Assembly: GCA_017501255.1 (NCBI GenBank) | Contig: JAFVXE010000052.1 | Span: forward strand, 62,001-126,000 | Source: Clostridia bacterium | GTDB taxonomy: Bacteria; Bacillota; Clostridia; Christensenellales; Aristaeellaceae | Length of the DNA stretch: 64,000 bases | Reading direction: 5' to 3' | Shown here: in pieces, positions 25,719-33,796 of the stretch | Layout of the letters: the number at the start of each line of letters is the position of its first letter | Position numbering within the stretch: the stretch's first letter is position 1 | Position numbers and translations under genes: made by a program | Notes under the pieces: model-generated | Told to the model about the DNA's origin: nothing | Database searches by the model: none | What the model saw: only the letters and a program-made list of their open reading frames with translations

Positions 25719-26396
25719 TTATCCCAATTTTCCTCCATGAAAATAGCACTCATAAACCTTTTCACCATCGAAAAGGATCTCCTCATACCCCTGAAACCAG
25801 TCAAGGGTGCCGCTGAGGGTGCACTCGTAGCGATTCAGGCCATCCTCATAGCGGGCAGGGCCGCGAAAAGGGGCATTCTCCGGCGCTGCCCGAAGCGCCG
25901 CCTTGAGAAAATCACCGCTGAAATCCTCATGCAGCACCCGTCCGCAATAGTTCATGGCATAGACCGCTTTTCCCGCCTGCCAGACCGCCTCCTCACCGGC
26001 AAAGGATGAACCGCCGAGCCAGGTATCCACATACAGCCACTCCCCTTCCCGGTAATGATAGTCATGAGAGGCAGGGCGGCTGGGTGTTGCTTCTTCCCCG
26101 TAGCCTGCATAGGTTTCCCGGCTGGCACGGGCAAGAAAGCCAAGCAAAGCTGCATCCTGCGGTGGTTCTGTTTTTCCATCCACCTTGCGAAGGCAGTCTG
26201 TATCCTCCCGGATCAGATAATCCGCTGTCACTTGAAACAAGCGGCTGATAGCCAGCAAACTTGTGATTTCCGGCTCGCTCTGTCCCCGCTCCCACTTGGA
26301 CACCGCCTGACGGGTCACATTCAGCTTCTCTGCCACCAGTTCCTGAGAATATCCCCGACTCTTGCGGAGCATGGTCAACTTGGCTGCAAAATTCAT
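25719..26396 (-). CDS. XRE-family regulator with C-terminal DUF5680-like domain
   Basis: A 225-residue protein. Residues 1-62 are an HTH_3 DNA-binding domain (KLTMLRKSRGYSQELVAEKLNVTRQAVSKWERG). From about residue 85 the pattern FLARASRETYAG...SHDYHYREGEWLYVDTWLGG...FAGEEAVW...MNYCGR matches the DUF5680 domain that often follows such HTH domains in Bacillota. The C-terminal domain probably senses a ligand or protein, but none is known to me. AAGGAGG precedes the ATG. It sits between the GH9 gene and the ABC operon. Confidence 0.88.
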   Translation of the reverse strand: MNFAAKLTMLRKSRGYSQELVAEKLNVTRQAVSKWERGQSEPEITSLLAISRLFQVTADYLIREDTDCLRKVDGKTEPPQDAALLGFLARASRETYAGYGEEATPSRPASHDYHYREGEWLYVDTWLGGSSFAGEEAVWQAGKAVYAMNYCGRVLHEDFSGDFLKAALRAAPENAPFRGPARYEDGLNRYECTLSGTLDWFQGYEEILFDGEKVYECYFHGGKLG

Positions 26397-26432
26397 CCAG
26401 CATCCTCCTTCACGAATATCAATGACAGATTC

Positions 26433-26461
26433 ACCATACTCCATCCAGTTGCGCTCCGCAA
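26433..26461 (-). promoter_or_regulatory. Candidate promoter of the XRE regulator gene
   Basis: Minus-strand TTGCGG (26456-26461) and TATGGT (26433-26438), 17-bp spacer, located between the GH9 terminator and the regulator start. Confidence 0.45.
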
Positions 26462-26503
26462 CCAACCACAGACAGCATATGCGCAACCATCCGTTGCCCA
26501 TGC

Positions 26504-26536
26504 AAAAAGCTGCTCTGCCTTTTTCAGCAAAGCAGC
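26504..26536 (-). terminator. Terminator of the GH9 gene
   Basis: A 10-bp stem (GCTGCTTTGC with GCAGAGCAGC, one G-T pair) around TGAAAAAG is followed by TTTTT on the minus strand, 12 bp after the stop. Confidence 0.85.
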
Positions 26537-26548
26537 CTTGTGCATTGT

Positions 26549-29041
26549 TTATTCACCCATCAGTTCACGGGCAGCCAGTACCAGGAACATATAGCAGGAA
26601 GACCCGCCGCCCAGCACATATTCCGTTTGCTGCCACAGATACGGCCACTTCAGCAGCTCCGGGAAATCCGGGCGGATGAGCGCCGTACCGGATACCACGC
26701 CGCCGGGAATAAAGGAGAAATCCGCACGGTTCTGACCATAGGCCATGGTGGTGGTTACTGCGCCCACACCGGAAGCAAAGGAAGCCGTGTTGGAACCGGG
26801 ATGGCAGCCCAGCACGAAATTCAGGGAATTCAGCACCAGTTCCGGCCCGAACAGATCCGGGAAGGCCTTATGCAGATAGTAGTACTCCATGGCCATGCGC
26901 TGAATGATCCAGCCCGCCCCCCAGATGTGGGGCTTATAGGGAATGCCGTAGGGCGTTTCCTGACTCATCCGGTCCATTTCTTCCTTTTCAGATACCAGCG
27001 CCGCACGCACTGCCTCGGTAAAGGCCGGTTCCTTCACCGCCTCCAGGCCACGGGCAGCAATCCAGCCCATGCGCTTGATATTGCCGGTGATCAGCGCCTG
27101 ATGCTCCAGCACATAGGTGCGATACGCTGCTTCCCCGGTGGTAAGGAGCAATTCCACAGCTGCGTGCACCGCCGCCATCTGCGCCCACTCGTTGCGCTGA
27201 TGATCGGTAACAGCAAACAGTTCCCGGGCTGCCTTAAGTGCATCGGCAGAAAGTTCGGGGTTAAAGTCCCGCAACACCCGGGCGATGGCGGCCAATTGTC
27301 CGGCTGTCATCAGTTCCCGGGGCGGATTATCCTCGGTGAACACCCAGCGGTCATCCTCGTTGCCCATGATGCCATCGGTCATGGTTGCCGGGTCACCCAG
27401 CAGCACATACTGGCGCAGATCGTTGCAGATGATGCCCCGATACAAACGTCCCAGAGCTTTGTAGCCTGCCATCACCGACAGCGTGCCATGCTCAATCTGC
27501 TGCATCACATCGTTCTTGCCATCAGGCCGATGAATTTCCACCGTCTTGGTGGCCTGATCAATGGTGGTGGCATCATAATCCACATGGAAGGCCTCATAAA
27601 TCAAGGAAAGAATGTACGCTTCCCCTGCCTGGGACTCGATGCGCAGGTCAAAATCGCCCGCATCATGCCAGCCGCCCACATTCAGTCCCGGTACCTGATC
27701 GCCGGGCTGGTACTTGCACAGGGTGGAAGGGCCTTGCAGATAGCCATCAAAATGGTTCCAGTTCACCTGTGCCATCCGGGCATCGTCATTGTGGCACAGG
27801 CCATGCCACACACGGTATTTCTCGTTGACCCGCATATGGCACATCTGCACCGGCAGGAAGTATTCCAGCACCGGCTGCCAAACGCCCCGGTCATACACAT
27901 CTTTGCCAATGCGGAAGATGGAGGACGCAGATTCTCCATACCGCACCTGATAGAGGCCCGGTTCCTTCACTTCGGTAAAGTCGAAGGTCAGGTATTCATA
28001 GCGGAGAAAACGTCCCCAGCGCTTACCTTCGCCGATGAGTACCGGCACAGGGCCGTTGGCATCCACTCTGTACAGAGAAACCGGTTCCGTGGTTTCGGTA
28101 CGGTTGTCCAGTTCGATAAACGCCACCTTGGGCTGGGCGGGTAAATAGCCCACCTGCGAGGTCTGCACCACAGCGGGATAGCGCCAGCCGGGCAGCACAT
28201 TGGGGGTGATCATCCACTGCACTGCGCCCTCTGTAGCGCCCTGCGGGATCTCGCTGCTGAGCACAAACCAACCATTATTATGGTTCATCCGGCCATCGAA
28301 AAGTTTGATTGTGGTATTCAGGGATTCCACCGTAAAGCGTACACTGGGGTCGTCAGGGCGCACGGTGAAACGGCGGCCCTCCGCATAGGGCGCCGCGATC
28401 ACATCATCTGCCCGTAGGGGATTATAGCCCTTCCCTTCTCCCGCCAGGTGAGCCCGGTTGGCAGTGATGCCTTCCTTGGGCTGAAGCGTGGCAGACCGAT
28501 CATACTGGGAAGGCATGGACAACGTGGGGCCATTGGGTTGGGTGGGAAAAATCCCCTGCTGGTTGTCCATGATCCAGGGCTTGCCGAACAGGTCGCCGGG
28601 GAACAGTTCCAGATTGAAGCATATCCGGCCTGCATATTCGGACGGGACGGGCTTGTCCAGATCCACTGTGACCAGCACGCCGTTTTCCTGCCCCTTGACC
28701 CGCACGGCATAGGAAAGCTCGCAATCCGGGTACAGCATAGGATTGAAGCCCCGCAGATGCTGCTCCATATCGGGATAGCGCATTGTGGTGGTGATGGTAT
28801 TGCACTGGGCATCCACCACCCGCTCCCGCTGCTTGGGCAGGGGCTGCCACTGGCCGGGCGTCTGTTCAAAGCGCACGTCGCCATTGGTGGCTACTCGTTT
28901 GCCGTGCATCAGAATGCTGACGCCGCTCTGGTGCCCCGCTGCGTAAAAATCGCTGAACGCCATCACGTCCACGCCTTCATTCTGGAAATAACCGGTCTGT
29001 TCGTTAAGCACAAAGCCTTTGGGCGCTGCAAAACCGTTCAT
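26549..29041 (-). CDS. Glycoside hydrolase family 9, intracellular
   Basis: An 830-residue GH9 enzyme. The first ~300 residues contain beta-rich sequence followed by a CelD-type Ig-like domain (about residues 300-390, with TSQVGYLPAQPKVAFIEL). The (alpha/alpha)6 catalytic domain has GGWHDAGDFDLR near residue 452, supplying the base Asp residues, and a C-terminal Glu in TEYVLGGGSS near residue 805 as the likely acid. There is no signal peptide, so it should act in the cytoplasm, probably as an exo-acting beta-glucosidase-like enzyme on imported cello- or mixed-linkage oligosaccharides. The ATG at 29041 follows GGAGG. Confidence 0.88.
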   Translation of the reverse strand: MNGFAAPKGFVLNEQTGYFQNEGVDVMAFSDFYAAGHQSGVSILMHGKRVATNGDVRFEQTPGQWQPLPKQRERVVDAQCNTITTTMRYPDMEQHLRGFNPMLYPDCELSYAVRVKGQENGVLVTVDLDKPVPSEYAGRICFNLELFPGDLFGKPWIMDNQQGIFPTQPNGPTLSMPSQYDRSATLQPKEGITANRAHLAGEGKGYNPLRADDVIAAPYAEGRRFTVRPDDPSVRFTVESLNTTIKLFDGRMNHNNGWFVLSSEIPQGATEGAVQWMITPNVLPGWRYPAVVQTSQVGYLPAQPKVAFIELDNRTETTEPVSLYRVDANGPVPVLIGEGKRWGRFLRYEYLTFDFTEVKEPGLYQVRYGESASSIFRIGKDVYDRGVWQPVLEYFLPVQMCHMRVNEKYRVWHGLCHNDDARMAQVNWNHFDGYLQGPSTLCKYQPGDQVPGLNVGGWHDAGDFDLRIESQAGEAYILSLIYEAFHVDYDATTIDQATKTVEIHRPDGKNDVMQQIEHGTLSVMAGYKALGRLYRGIICNDLRQYVLLGDPATMTDGIMGNEDDRWVFTEDNPPRELMTAGQLAAIARVLRDFNPELSADALKAARELFAVTDHQRNEWAQMAAVHAAVELLLTTGEAAYRTYVLEHQALITGNIKRMGWIAARGLEAVKEPAFTEAVRAALVSEKEEMDRMSQETPYGIPYKPHIWGAGWIIQRMAMEYYYLHKAFPDLFGPELVLNSLNFVLGCHPGSNTASFASGVGAVTTTMAYGQNRADFSFIPGGVVSGTALIRPDFPELLKWPYLWQQTEYVLGGGSSCYMFLVLAARELMGE

Positions 29042-29093
29042 ATCATATCCTCCAGCAATTACGGAATATTTCTTTTTTCCGCAGGTTTTGTGC

Positions 29094-29122
29094 ATTTTAG
29101 CATGGAACGCAGGGAAAAGCAA
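29094..29122 (-). promoter_or_regulatory. Promoter of the GH9 gene
   Basis: Minus-strand TTGCTT (29117-29122) and TAAAAT (29094-29099) with a 17-bp spacer and an extended TGC, about 40 bp before the ribosome binding site. Confidence 0.6.
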
Positions 29123-29201
29123 TACAAAAACACAAAATTATATTGTATGCAATTCCGGCGGTTCTGTTTTCGTTTTTTCTTCATTATTGATGCTTCCAGC
29201 G

Positions 29202-29230
29202 GTTACACATCCTTTATTCTATGATATACT
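29202..29230 (+). promoter_or_regulatory. Promoter of the AEC-Nudix-met operon
   Basis: A weak -35 GTTACA (29202-29207) and TATACT (29225-29230) with 17-bp spacing and an extended -10 TGA. It is divergent from the GH9 promoter. No S-box or cobalamin riboswitch could be recognised in the short leader. Confidence 0.5.
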
Positions 29231-29267
29231 GAACAGGAATGTATACACCCGTCAGGAGGTCGCTTGT

Positions 29268-30185
29268 ATGATCAATATCGTCAGCATTCTGGAAAAGGCT
29301 TTGCCCGTATTTATCATGCTGGGACTGGGGATGCTGTGCCGCAAAACCAGCCTGCTCAGCCGGGAAGGCGTGAACACCCTCAAATCCGTTGCGGTGAACA
29401 TCACTTTGCCTGCGGTCATGTTCTCTGCCTTTGCCACAGCCGAGTACAGCCTGAGCAGCATTACCATTCCCATCAGCCTGTTTGCTGCCTGTCTGCTGGC
29501 GCTTTTTCTGGGCTTTGTGGGCTGCAAGCTGTTTGGCATCAAGGGACGCCTGTCCCCCTTCATGGCTGCCGGCTTTGAAGCCGGTATGCTGGGCTATGCC
29601 CTGTTCGCCATCCTGTTTTCCGAAGCGGAGCGCCCCGCCTTCGCTATTGTGGATCTGGGGCAGGTGCTGTTTGTTTTTACGGTTTACAAAGCCCTGCTGG
29701 CTGGCAGAGGCGGCCTGAAAGGCGTGGTCCATGAGGCTGTCACCTCCCCCACCGTGTGGGCTATCATCGCCGGTCTCATTGTGGGTGTCAGCGGGCTGTA
29801 TGGTGCGCTGAAGCCTTCCGGCGTCAGCAACATTGTGGATGCCATCACCAGCTTTATCGCTGCCCCCACCAGCGCCATCATCCTGCTGGCCATCGGTTAT
29901 GATCTGGTGTTCACCGAAGTGCGCTGGAAGCAGACGCTTTCACTGGTGGGGCTCCGATTGGCTGTATCCGCTGTGGTGCTGGCGCTTCTGCTGGCTGTCA
30001 ACAAGCTGCTGGGCGGCATCATGCACACCGGCGCTCTCTGGATGATGCTCATCCTGCCGCCGCCCTACGTGCTGCCCATTTTCGCCGATGTGGAGGACGA
30101 ACGGGCGGACATTTCCTCCGCCCTGTCCCTGCTTACGCTGATCAGCATCCTGCTGTATGTGGTGCTGGTGGTGGCCTTTGCCTGA
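29268..30185 (+). CDS. AEC-family (auxin efflux carrier-like) transporter
   Basis: A 305-residue membrane protein with about ten helices in the two-repeat AEC/BART fold. It has the conserved N-terminal LPVFIMLGLGMLCRK and NITLPAVMFSAF segments and a C-terminal PPPYVLPIFADVEDERADI. Members export or exchange organic acids and malate-like compounds; the cargo here is unknown. ATG at 29268 has AGGAGG upstream. It is the first gene of a run ending in methionine synthesis genes, with 31 bp to the Nudix gene. Confidence 0.85.
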   Translation: MINIVSILEKALPVFIMLGLGMLCRKTSLLSREGVNTLKSVAVNITLPAVMFSAFATAEYSLSSITIPISLFAACLLALFLGFVGCKLFGIKGRLSPFMAAGFEAGMLGYALFAILFSEAERPAFAIVDLGQVLFVFTVYKALLAGRGGLKGVVHEAVTSPTVWAIIAGLIVGVSGLYGALKPSGVSNIVDAITSFIAAPTSAIILLAIGYDLVFTEVRWKQTLSLVGLRLAVSAVVLALLLAVNKLLGGIMHTGALWMMLILPPPYVLPIFADVEDERADISSALSLLTLISILLYVVLVVAFA

Positions 30186-30216
30186 TTTCCCTCTTCATCC
30201 ATCAGGAGGTTTCCCA

Positions 30217-30747
30217 ATGACTGACTGTATTCCCGCCGCATTTGCCGTCTGCCCGGTCATCCGGGTTACCGGAGCCAATGCGCACCCTGCCTATACCCAC
30301 GTGCGTGCCGGATGCCGGGGGATTGTGGTGGACGGCGACAAAATGCTTCTCTCCCACGAGCTGAACACTGGCTGGTATCTGATTCCCGGCGGAGGGCTGG
30401 AAGAGGGCGAAACCCTTGAAGAGTGCTGCCTGCGGGAGATTGAGGAGGAAACCGGCGTGATCGTCCGGCTGGAAAAGCCGCTTTTGTGCCTGCAGGAGCA
30501 TTACGAAGACTGGCTGTTCATCAGCTACTATTTTGTCTGTACACCCGCAGGCCAGGGCAAGCAGTCGCTGACGGAAGCTGAAAAGCGCCGCGGCTTGGTG
30601 CCGGAGTGGATGAACACAGCCAATGCACTCCAACTTTTCGCCCGTCATCAGGACTATGCCGCAACCAGCGAGGAAAAGCGGGGCTCCTACCAGCGGGAAT
30701 ACATTGCCCTGCGGTATTTTCTCACCGGGGAGGCAACAGCGGAATGA
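30217..30747 (+). CDS. Nudix hydrolase
   Basis: A 176-residue protein with a complete Nudix box, GGGLEEGETLEECCLREIEEETGV (G-x5-E-x7-RE-x2-EE-x-G). The C-terminal WMNTANALQLFARHQDYA resembles dinucleotide- or nucleotide-sugar-type Nudix proteins. It hydrolyses a nucleoside diphosphate linked to an unknown moiety. AGGAGG precedes the ATG; the stop overlaps the next start as ATGA. Confidence 0.88.
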   Translation: MTDCIPAAFAVCPVIRVTGANAHPAYTHVRAGCRGIVVDGDKMLLSHELNTGWYLIPGGGLEEGETLEECCLREIEEETGVIVRLEKPLLCLQEHYEDWLFISYYFVCTPAGQGKQSLTEAEKRRGLVPEWMNTANALQLFARHQDYAATSEEKRGSYQREYIALRYFLTGEATAE

Positions 30748-31442
30748 ACCAGCGCACCAGCGAAGTGCTCCGTTACCTGGGGGCAAAAAATGCTGCAACT
30801 CCCGAGGCTCTGGAATATGCAAAAACCATCCGGCGCACAGCCGACCGTTTCTTTTGGCAGCTGGATGAACAGCTGACCCCCAAAGGGCTATACCGTTTAT
30901 TTCCTCTCCGGCACGAGCCAGACGGGGAGACAACCCTGCTGGATTCCCACGGGCAATCAGTCCTCACATTGCCCGGGCAACTGGCAAAACGTCTTTTGGC
31001 AGACTGCCAACAGGCCGCTTTATTGCTTGCCACACTGGGCACTCCCTTCGATGCGCTTCTGCGCACCCAGCAAGCCCGGGATATGGCGGAGGCCGCCATT
31101 CTGGATGCCTGCGGCAATGTGCTGGTGGAGGAACTCTGCGACCAGCTGGAGCAGAATATCCAGCAGGCATATCCGCAGCTGTACCTGACAGACCGTTTTT
31201 CTCCCGGTTATGGCGATCTGCCTCTCGGTTTGCAAAGGGAGCTGCTGGCAGCGCTGGATGCTCATCGGCAGGCCGGTATCTGCCTGACCGACAGCTGCCT
31301 GATGACCCCGGCCAAGTCCGTCACAGCCATCGTGGGGCTGGCCCGTCAGCCGCAGGCAGCCAAAATCCGTGGGTGCGCTTATTGTACCCTCCGGGATCAT
31401 TGTACCTTCAGAAAGGACGGAAAACGTTGTGATTCGTTTTGA
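30744..31442 (+). CDS. Methionine synthase reactivation-domain protein (stand-alone)
   Basis: A 232-residue protein resembling the SAM-binding activation domain of MetH expressed as a separate polypeptide. VLRYLGAKNAATPEALEY is the usual N-terminus; LTDSCLMTPAKSVTAIVGLA is close to the adenosylmethionine-binding region. It ends with a Cys-rich CAYCTLRDHCTFRKDGKRC tail typical of these short forms. It should reductively remethylate cob(II)alamin on the neighbouring MetH. Its start overlaps the Nudix stop and its end overlaps the metH start by 14 bp, so the two are coupled. Confidence 0.85.
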   Translation: MNQRTSEVLRYLGAKNAATPEALEYAKTIRRTADRFFWQLDEQLTPKGLYRLFPLRHEPDGETTLLDSHGQSVLTLPGQLAKRLLADCQQAALLLATLGTPFDALLRTQQARDMAEAAILDACGNVLVEELCDQLEQNIQQAYPQLYLTDRFSPGYGDLPLGLQRELLAALDAHRQAGICLTDSCLMTPAKSVTAIVGLARQPQAAKIRGCAYCTLRDHCTFRKDGKRCDSF

Positions 31443-33783
31443 TCAAGGCTTTATCCAGCTGGACGGCGCCATGGGCACCCTGCTCCAGCAAAACGGGCTG
31501 AAACCCGGTATGCACCCGGAGGAAATGAACCTTTTGCACGGCGAAGCCGTCACTGCCATCCACCGCACCTATGTGGAAGCGGGAAGCCGCATCATCTATA
31601 CCAACACCTTTGGTGCCAGCGCCCGCAAGCTGGCTTCTGCGGGGCTGACCCCGGAGGAAGTGATCCCTGCGGCGGTACGGCTGGCCAAAGCCGCCACCGC
31701 CGGAACCGATGCGCTGGTAGCACTGGATATCGGCCCCCTGGGCGAGCTGCTGGAGCCCATGGGCACCCTTTCCTTTGAGGATGCCTATGCCGAGTTTTCC
31801 CGCATTGCCAAGGCGGGGGCAGCTGTCGGGGCCGATCTGGCTGTTATTGAAACCATGACGGACCTTTACGAAGCCAAGGCTGCCCTTTTGGCGGTCAAGG
31901 AAAATACCAGCCTGCCCGTGCTGGTGACCATGAGTTTCGAGGCCACCGGTCGCACCTTCACCGGCTGCACCATGGCTTCCATGGCCCATACGCTGGAAGG
32001 GCTGGGGGCTGATGCTATCGGCATCAACTGCTCGCTGGGGCCGGTACAGGCTGCTCCGTTTATCCGGGAATTGGCCAGACACACCACTTTGCCCATCATT
32101 GCCAAGCCCAACGCCGGTCTGCCTGACCCTTCCACCGGCTGCTACGACCTGACCCCCTCCCAGTATGCCAAGGCCATGCTGGCCTGTGCGGATGCGGGTG
32201 CCACGCTGCTGGGCGGCTGTTGCGGCACCAACCCGGAATATCTGCGGGCGCTGCGGGATGCGCTGGCTGACTATCAACCTGCCAAGCGCACAACTGAAAA
32301 GAGCAGTTTTGTCTGCACCCCCACCCGTCCCCTTTCCATGGACGGGGTGAAGGTCATCGGTGAGCGCATCAATCCCACCGGCAAGAAGCGGCTCAAGCAG
32401 GCCCTGCTGGATGAAGACATGGATTATGTGGCCTCCCTTGCCGTGGAGCAGATGGATGCTGGCGCAGACCTGCTGGATGTGAATGTGGGAATGCCCGGTG
32501 TGGATGAAGTGACATTGCTGCCCAAAGTGGTCAAAAAGCTGCAAAGCGTCGTACCGCTGCCCTTGCAGCTGGATACCACCAACCCCGCCGCCCTGGAAGC
32601 CGCCCTCAGGGTCTACAACGGCAAAGCCGCCGTCAACTCTGTCAACGGTTCAGCGGAATCCCTGCAAACGGTGCTGCCCATCGTAAAGAAATACGGCGCA
32701 TCCGTGGTGGGGCTGTGCATGGACGAAAAGGGGCTGCCCGCCACCGCCGAAGAGCGAATCGCCATTGCCAGACGCATCAAGGCAGCTGCCAACGCCATTG
32801 GCATTCCGGATGAGGATCTGTGGATCGACTGTCTGGCCCTGACGGTATCCGCCCAGCAGGAGCAGGCCCTGGAAACCCTGAAAGCCTTGCGGGTCATCCG
32901 CTATGAGCTGGGGCTGAACACCGTGCTGGGTGTCAGCAACATCTCCTTCGGGCTGCCAAACCGTCCGCTGATTACCCAGACTTTTCTGGTACAGGCGCTC
33001 CATTGCGGTCTGACGCTGCCCATCATCAACCCCAACCAGCGGGAGCTGATGGACGCCATTGCCGCCCATCGGGTGCTGTGCTGCGAGGACGCTCAGTGCA
33101 GCGATTATGTGGCCCGGTTTGCGCAGGAATCATCCGCCGCCCCCGCCGCCAAAGCAGCCAATCAGGCCCTGAGCCTTGAAGAAAGTATCTATCGTGGATT
33201 ACAGAAGGAAGCGGCTGACGCTGCTGTACAGCTTTTGCAAAACGGCAGTGAAACCGGGATGTCCATTGTGGAAAAACGGTTGATTCCCACACTGGACAAA
33301 GTTGGCATGGATTACGAAAGCGGCAGGCTGTTCCTGCCCCAGCTGCTGGGCGCAGCGCAGGCTGCCCAGGCCGTGTTTGAACACATCCGTACCGCCATGG
33401 GCGAAGGCAGCACAACCGATAAGGGCAAGCTGATCATCGCCACCGTGAAGGGCGATATTCACGATATTGGCAAAAACATCGTCAAAACCGTGCTGGAAAA
33501 CTACGGCTATCAGGTAATCGACCTTGGGCGGGATGTAGCGCCCGAAATGATCGTGGAGACCGTCACCAGTCAGAATATCCGTCTGGTTGGGCTTTCCGCT
33601 CTGATGACCACCACCCTGCCCGCCATGGAGGAAACAGTTCAGCAGCTGAAAGCGCTGCCCAATCCTCCTGCTATCATGGTGGGCGGCGCTGTGGTGACCC
33701 CGGACTATGCCGAAAAGCTGGGCGTATACTACGCTGCCGATGCACGGCAGGCCGCCGAGGTGACCAAAACCATTCTGGGATAA
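31429..33783 (+). CDS. metH: Cobalamin-dependent methionine synthase without activation domain
   Basis: A 784-residue protein in three modules. Residues 1 to about 290 are homocysteine methyltransferase with INCS and GGCCGT zinc cysteines. About 305-560 is the pterin-binding domain (VIGERINPTGKKRLKQ). About 575-784 is the cap and B12-binding domain with D676-x-H678-x-x-G681. The fourth SAM-activation module of E. coli MetH is absent and supplied by the preceding gene. It transfers a methyl group from methyl-THF to homocysteine. I choose the GTG at 31429, preceded by AAAGGA; the upstream ATG at 31369 would extend into the previous gene without a ribosome binding site. Confidence 0.95.
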   Translation: MIRFDQGFIQLDGAMGTLLQQNGLKPGMHPEEMNLLHGEAVTAIHRTYVEAGSRIIYTNTFGASARKLASAGLTPEEVIPAAVRLAKAATAGTDALVALDIGPLGELLEPMGTLSFEDAYAEFSRIAKAGAAVGADLAVIETMTDLYEAKAALLAVKENTSLPVLVTMSFEATGRTFTGCTMASMAHTLEGLGADAIGINCSLGPVQAAPFIRELARHTTLPIIAKPNAGLPDPSTGCYDLTPSQYAKAMLACADAGATLLGGCCGTNPEYLRALRDALADYQPAKRTTEKSSFVCTPTRPLSMDGVKVIGERINPTGKKRLKQALLDEDMDYVASLAVEQMDAGADLLDVNVGMPGVDEVTLLPKVVKKLQSVVPLPLQLDTTNPAALEAALRVYNGKAAVNSVNGSAESLQTVLPIVKKYGASVVGLCMDEKGLPATAEERIAIARRIKAAANAIGIPDEDLWIDCLALTVSAQQEQALETLKALRVIRYELGLNTVLGVSNISFGLPNRPLITQTFLVQALHCGLTLPIINPNQRELMDAIAAHRVLCCEDAQCSDYVARFAQESSAAPAAKAANQALSLEESIYRGLQKEAADAAVQLLQNGSETGMSIVEKRLIPTLDKVGMDYESGRLFLPQLLGAAQAAQAVFEHIRTAMGEGSTTDKGKLIIATVKGDIHDIGKNIVKTVLENYGYQVIDLGRDVAPEMIVETVTSQNIRLVGLSALMTTTLPAMEETVQQLKALPNPPAIMVGGAVVTPDYAEKLGVYYAADARQAAEVTKTILG

Positions 33784-33796
33784 GGAGGGTTCGCCC

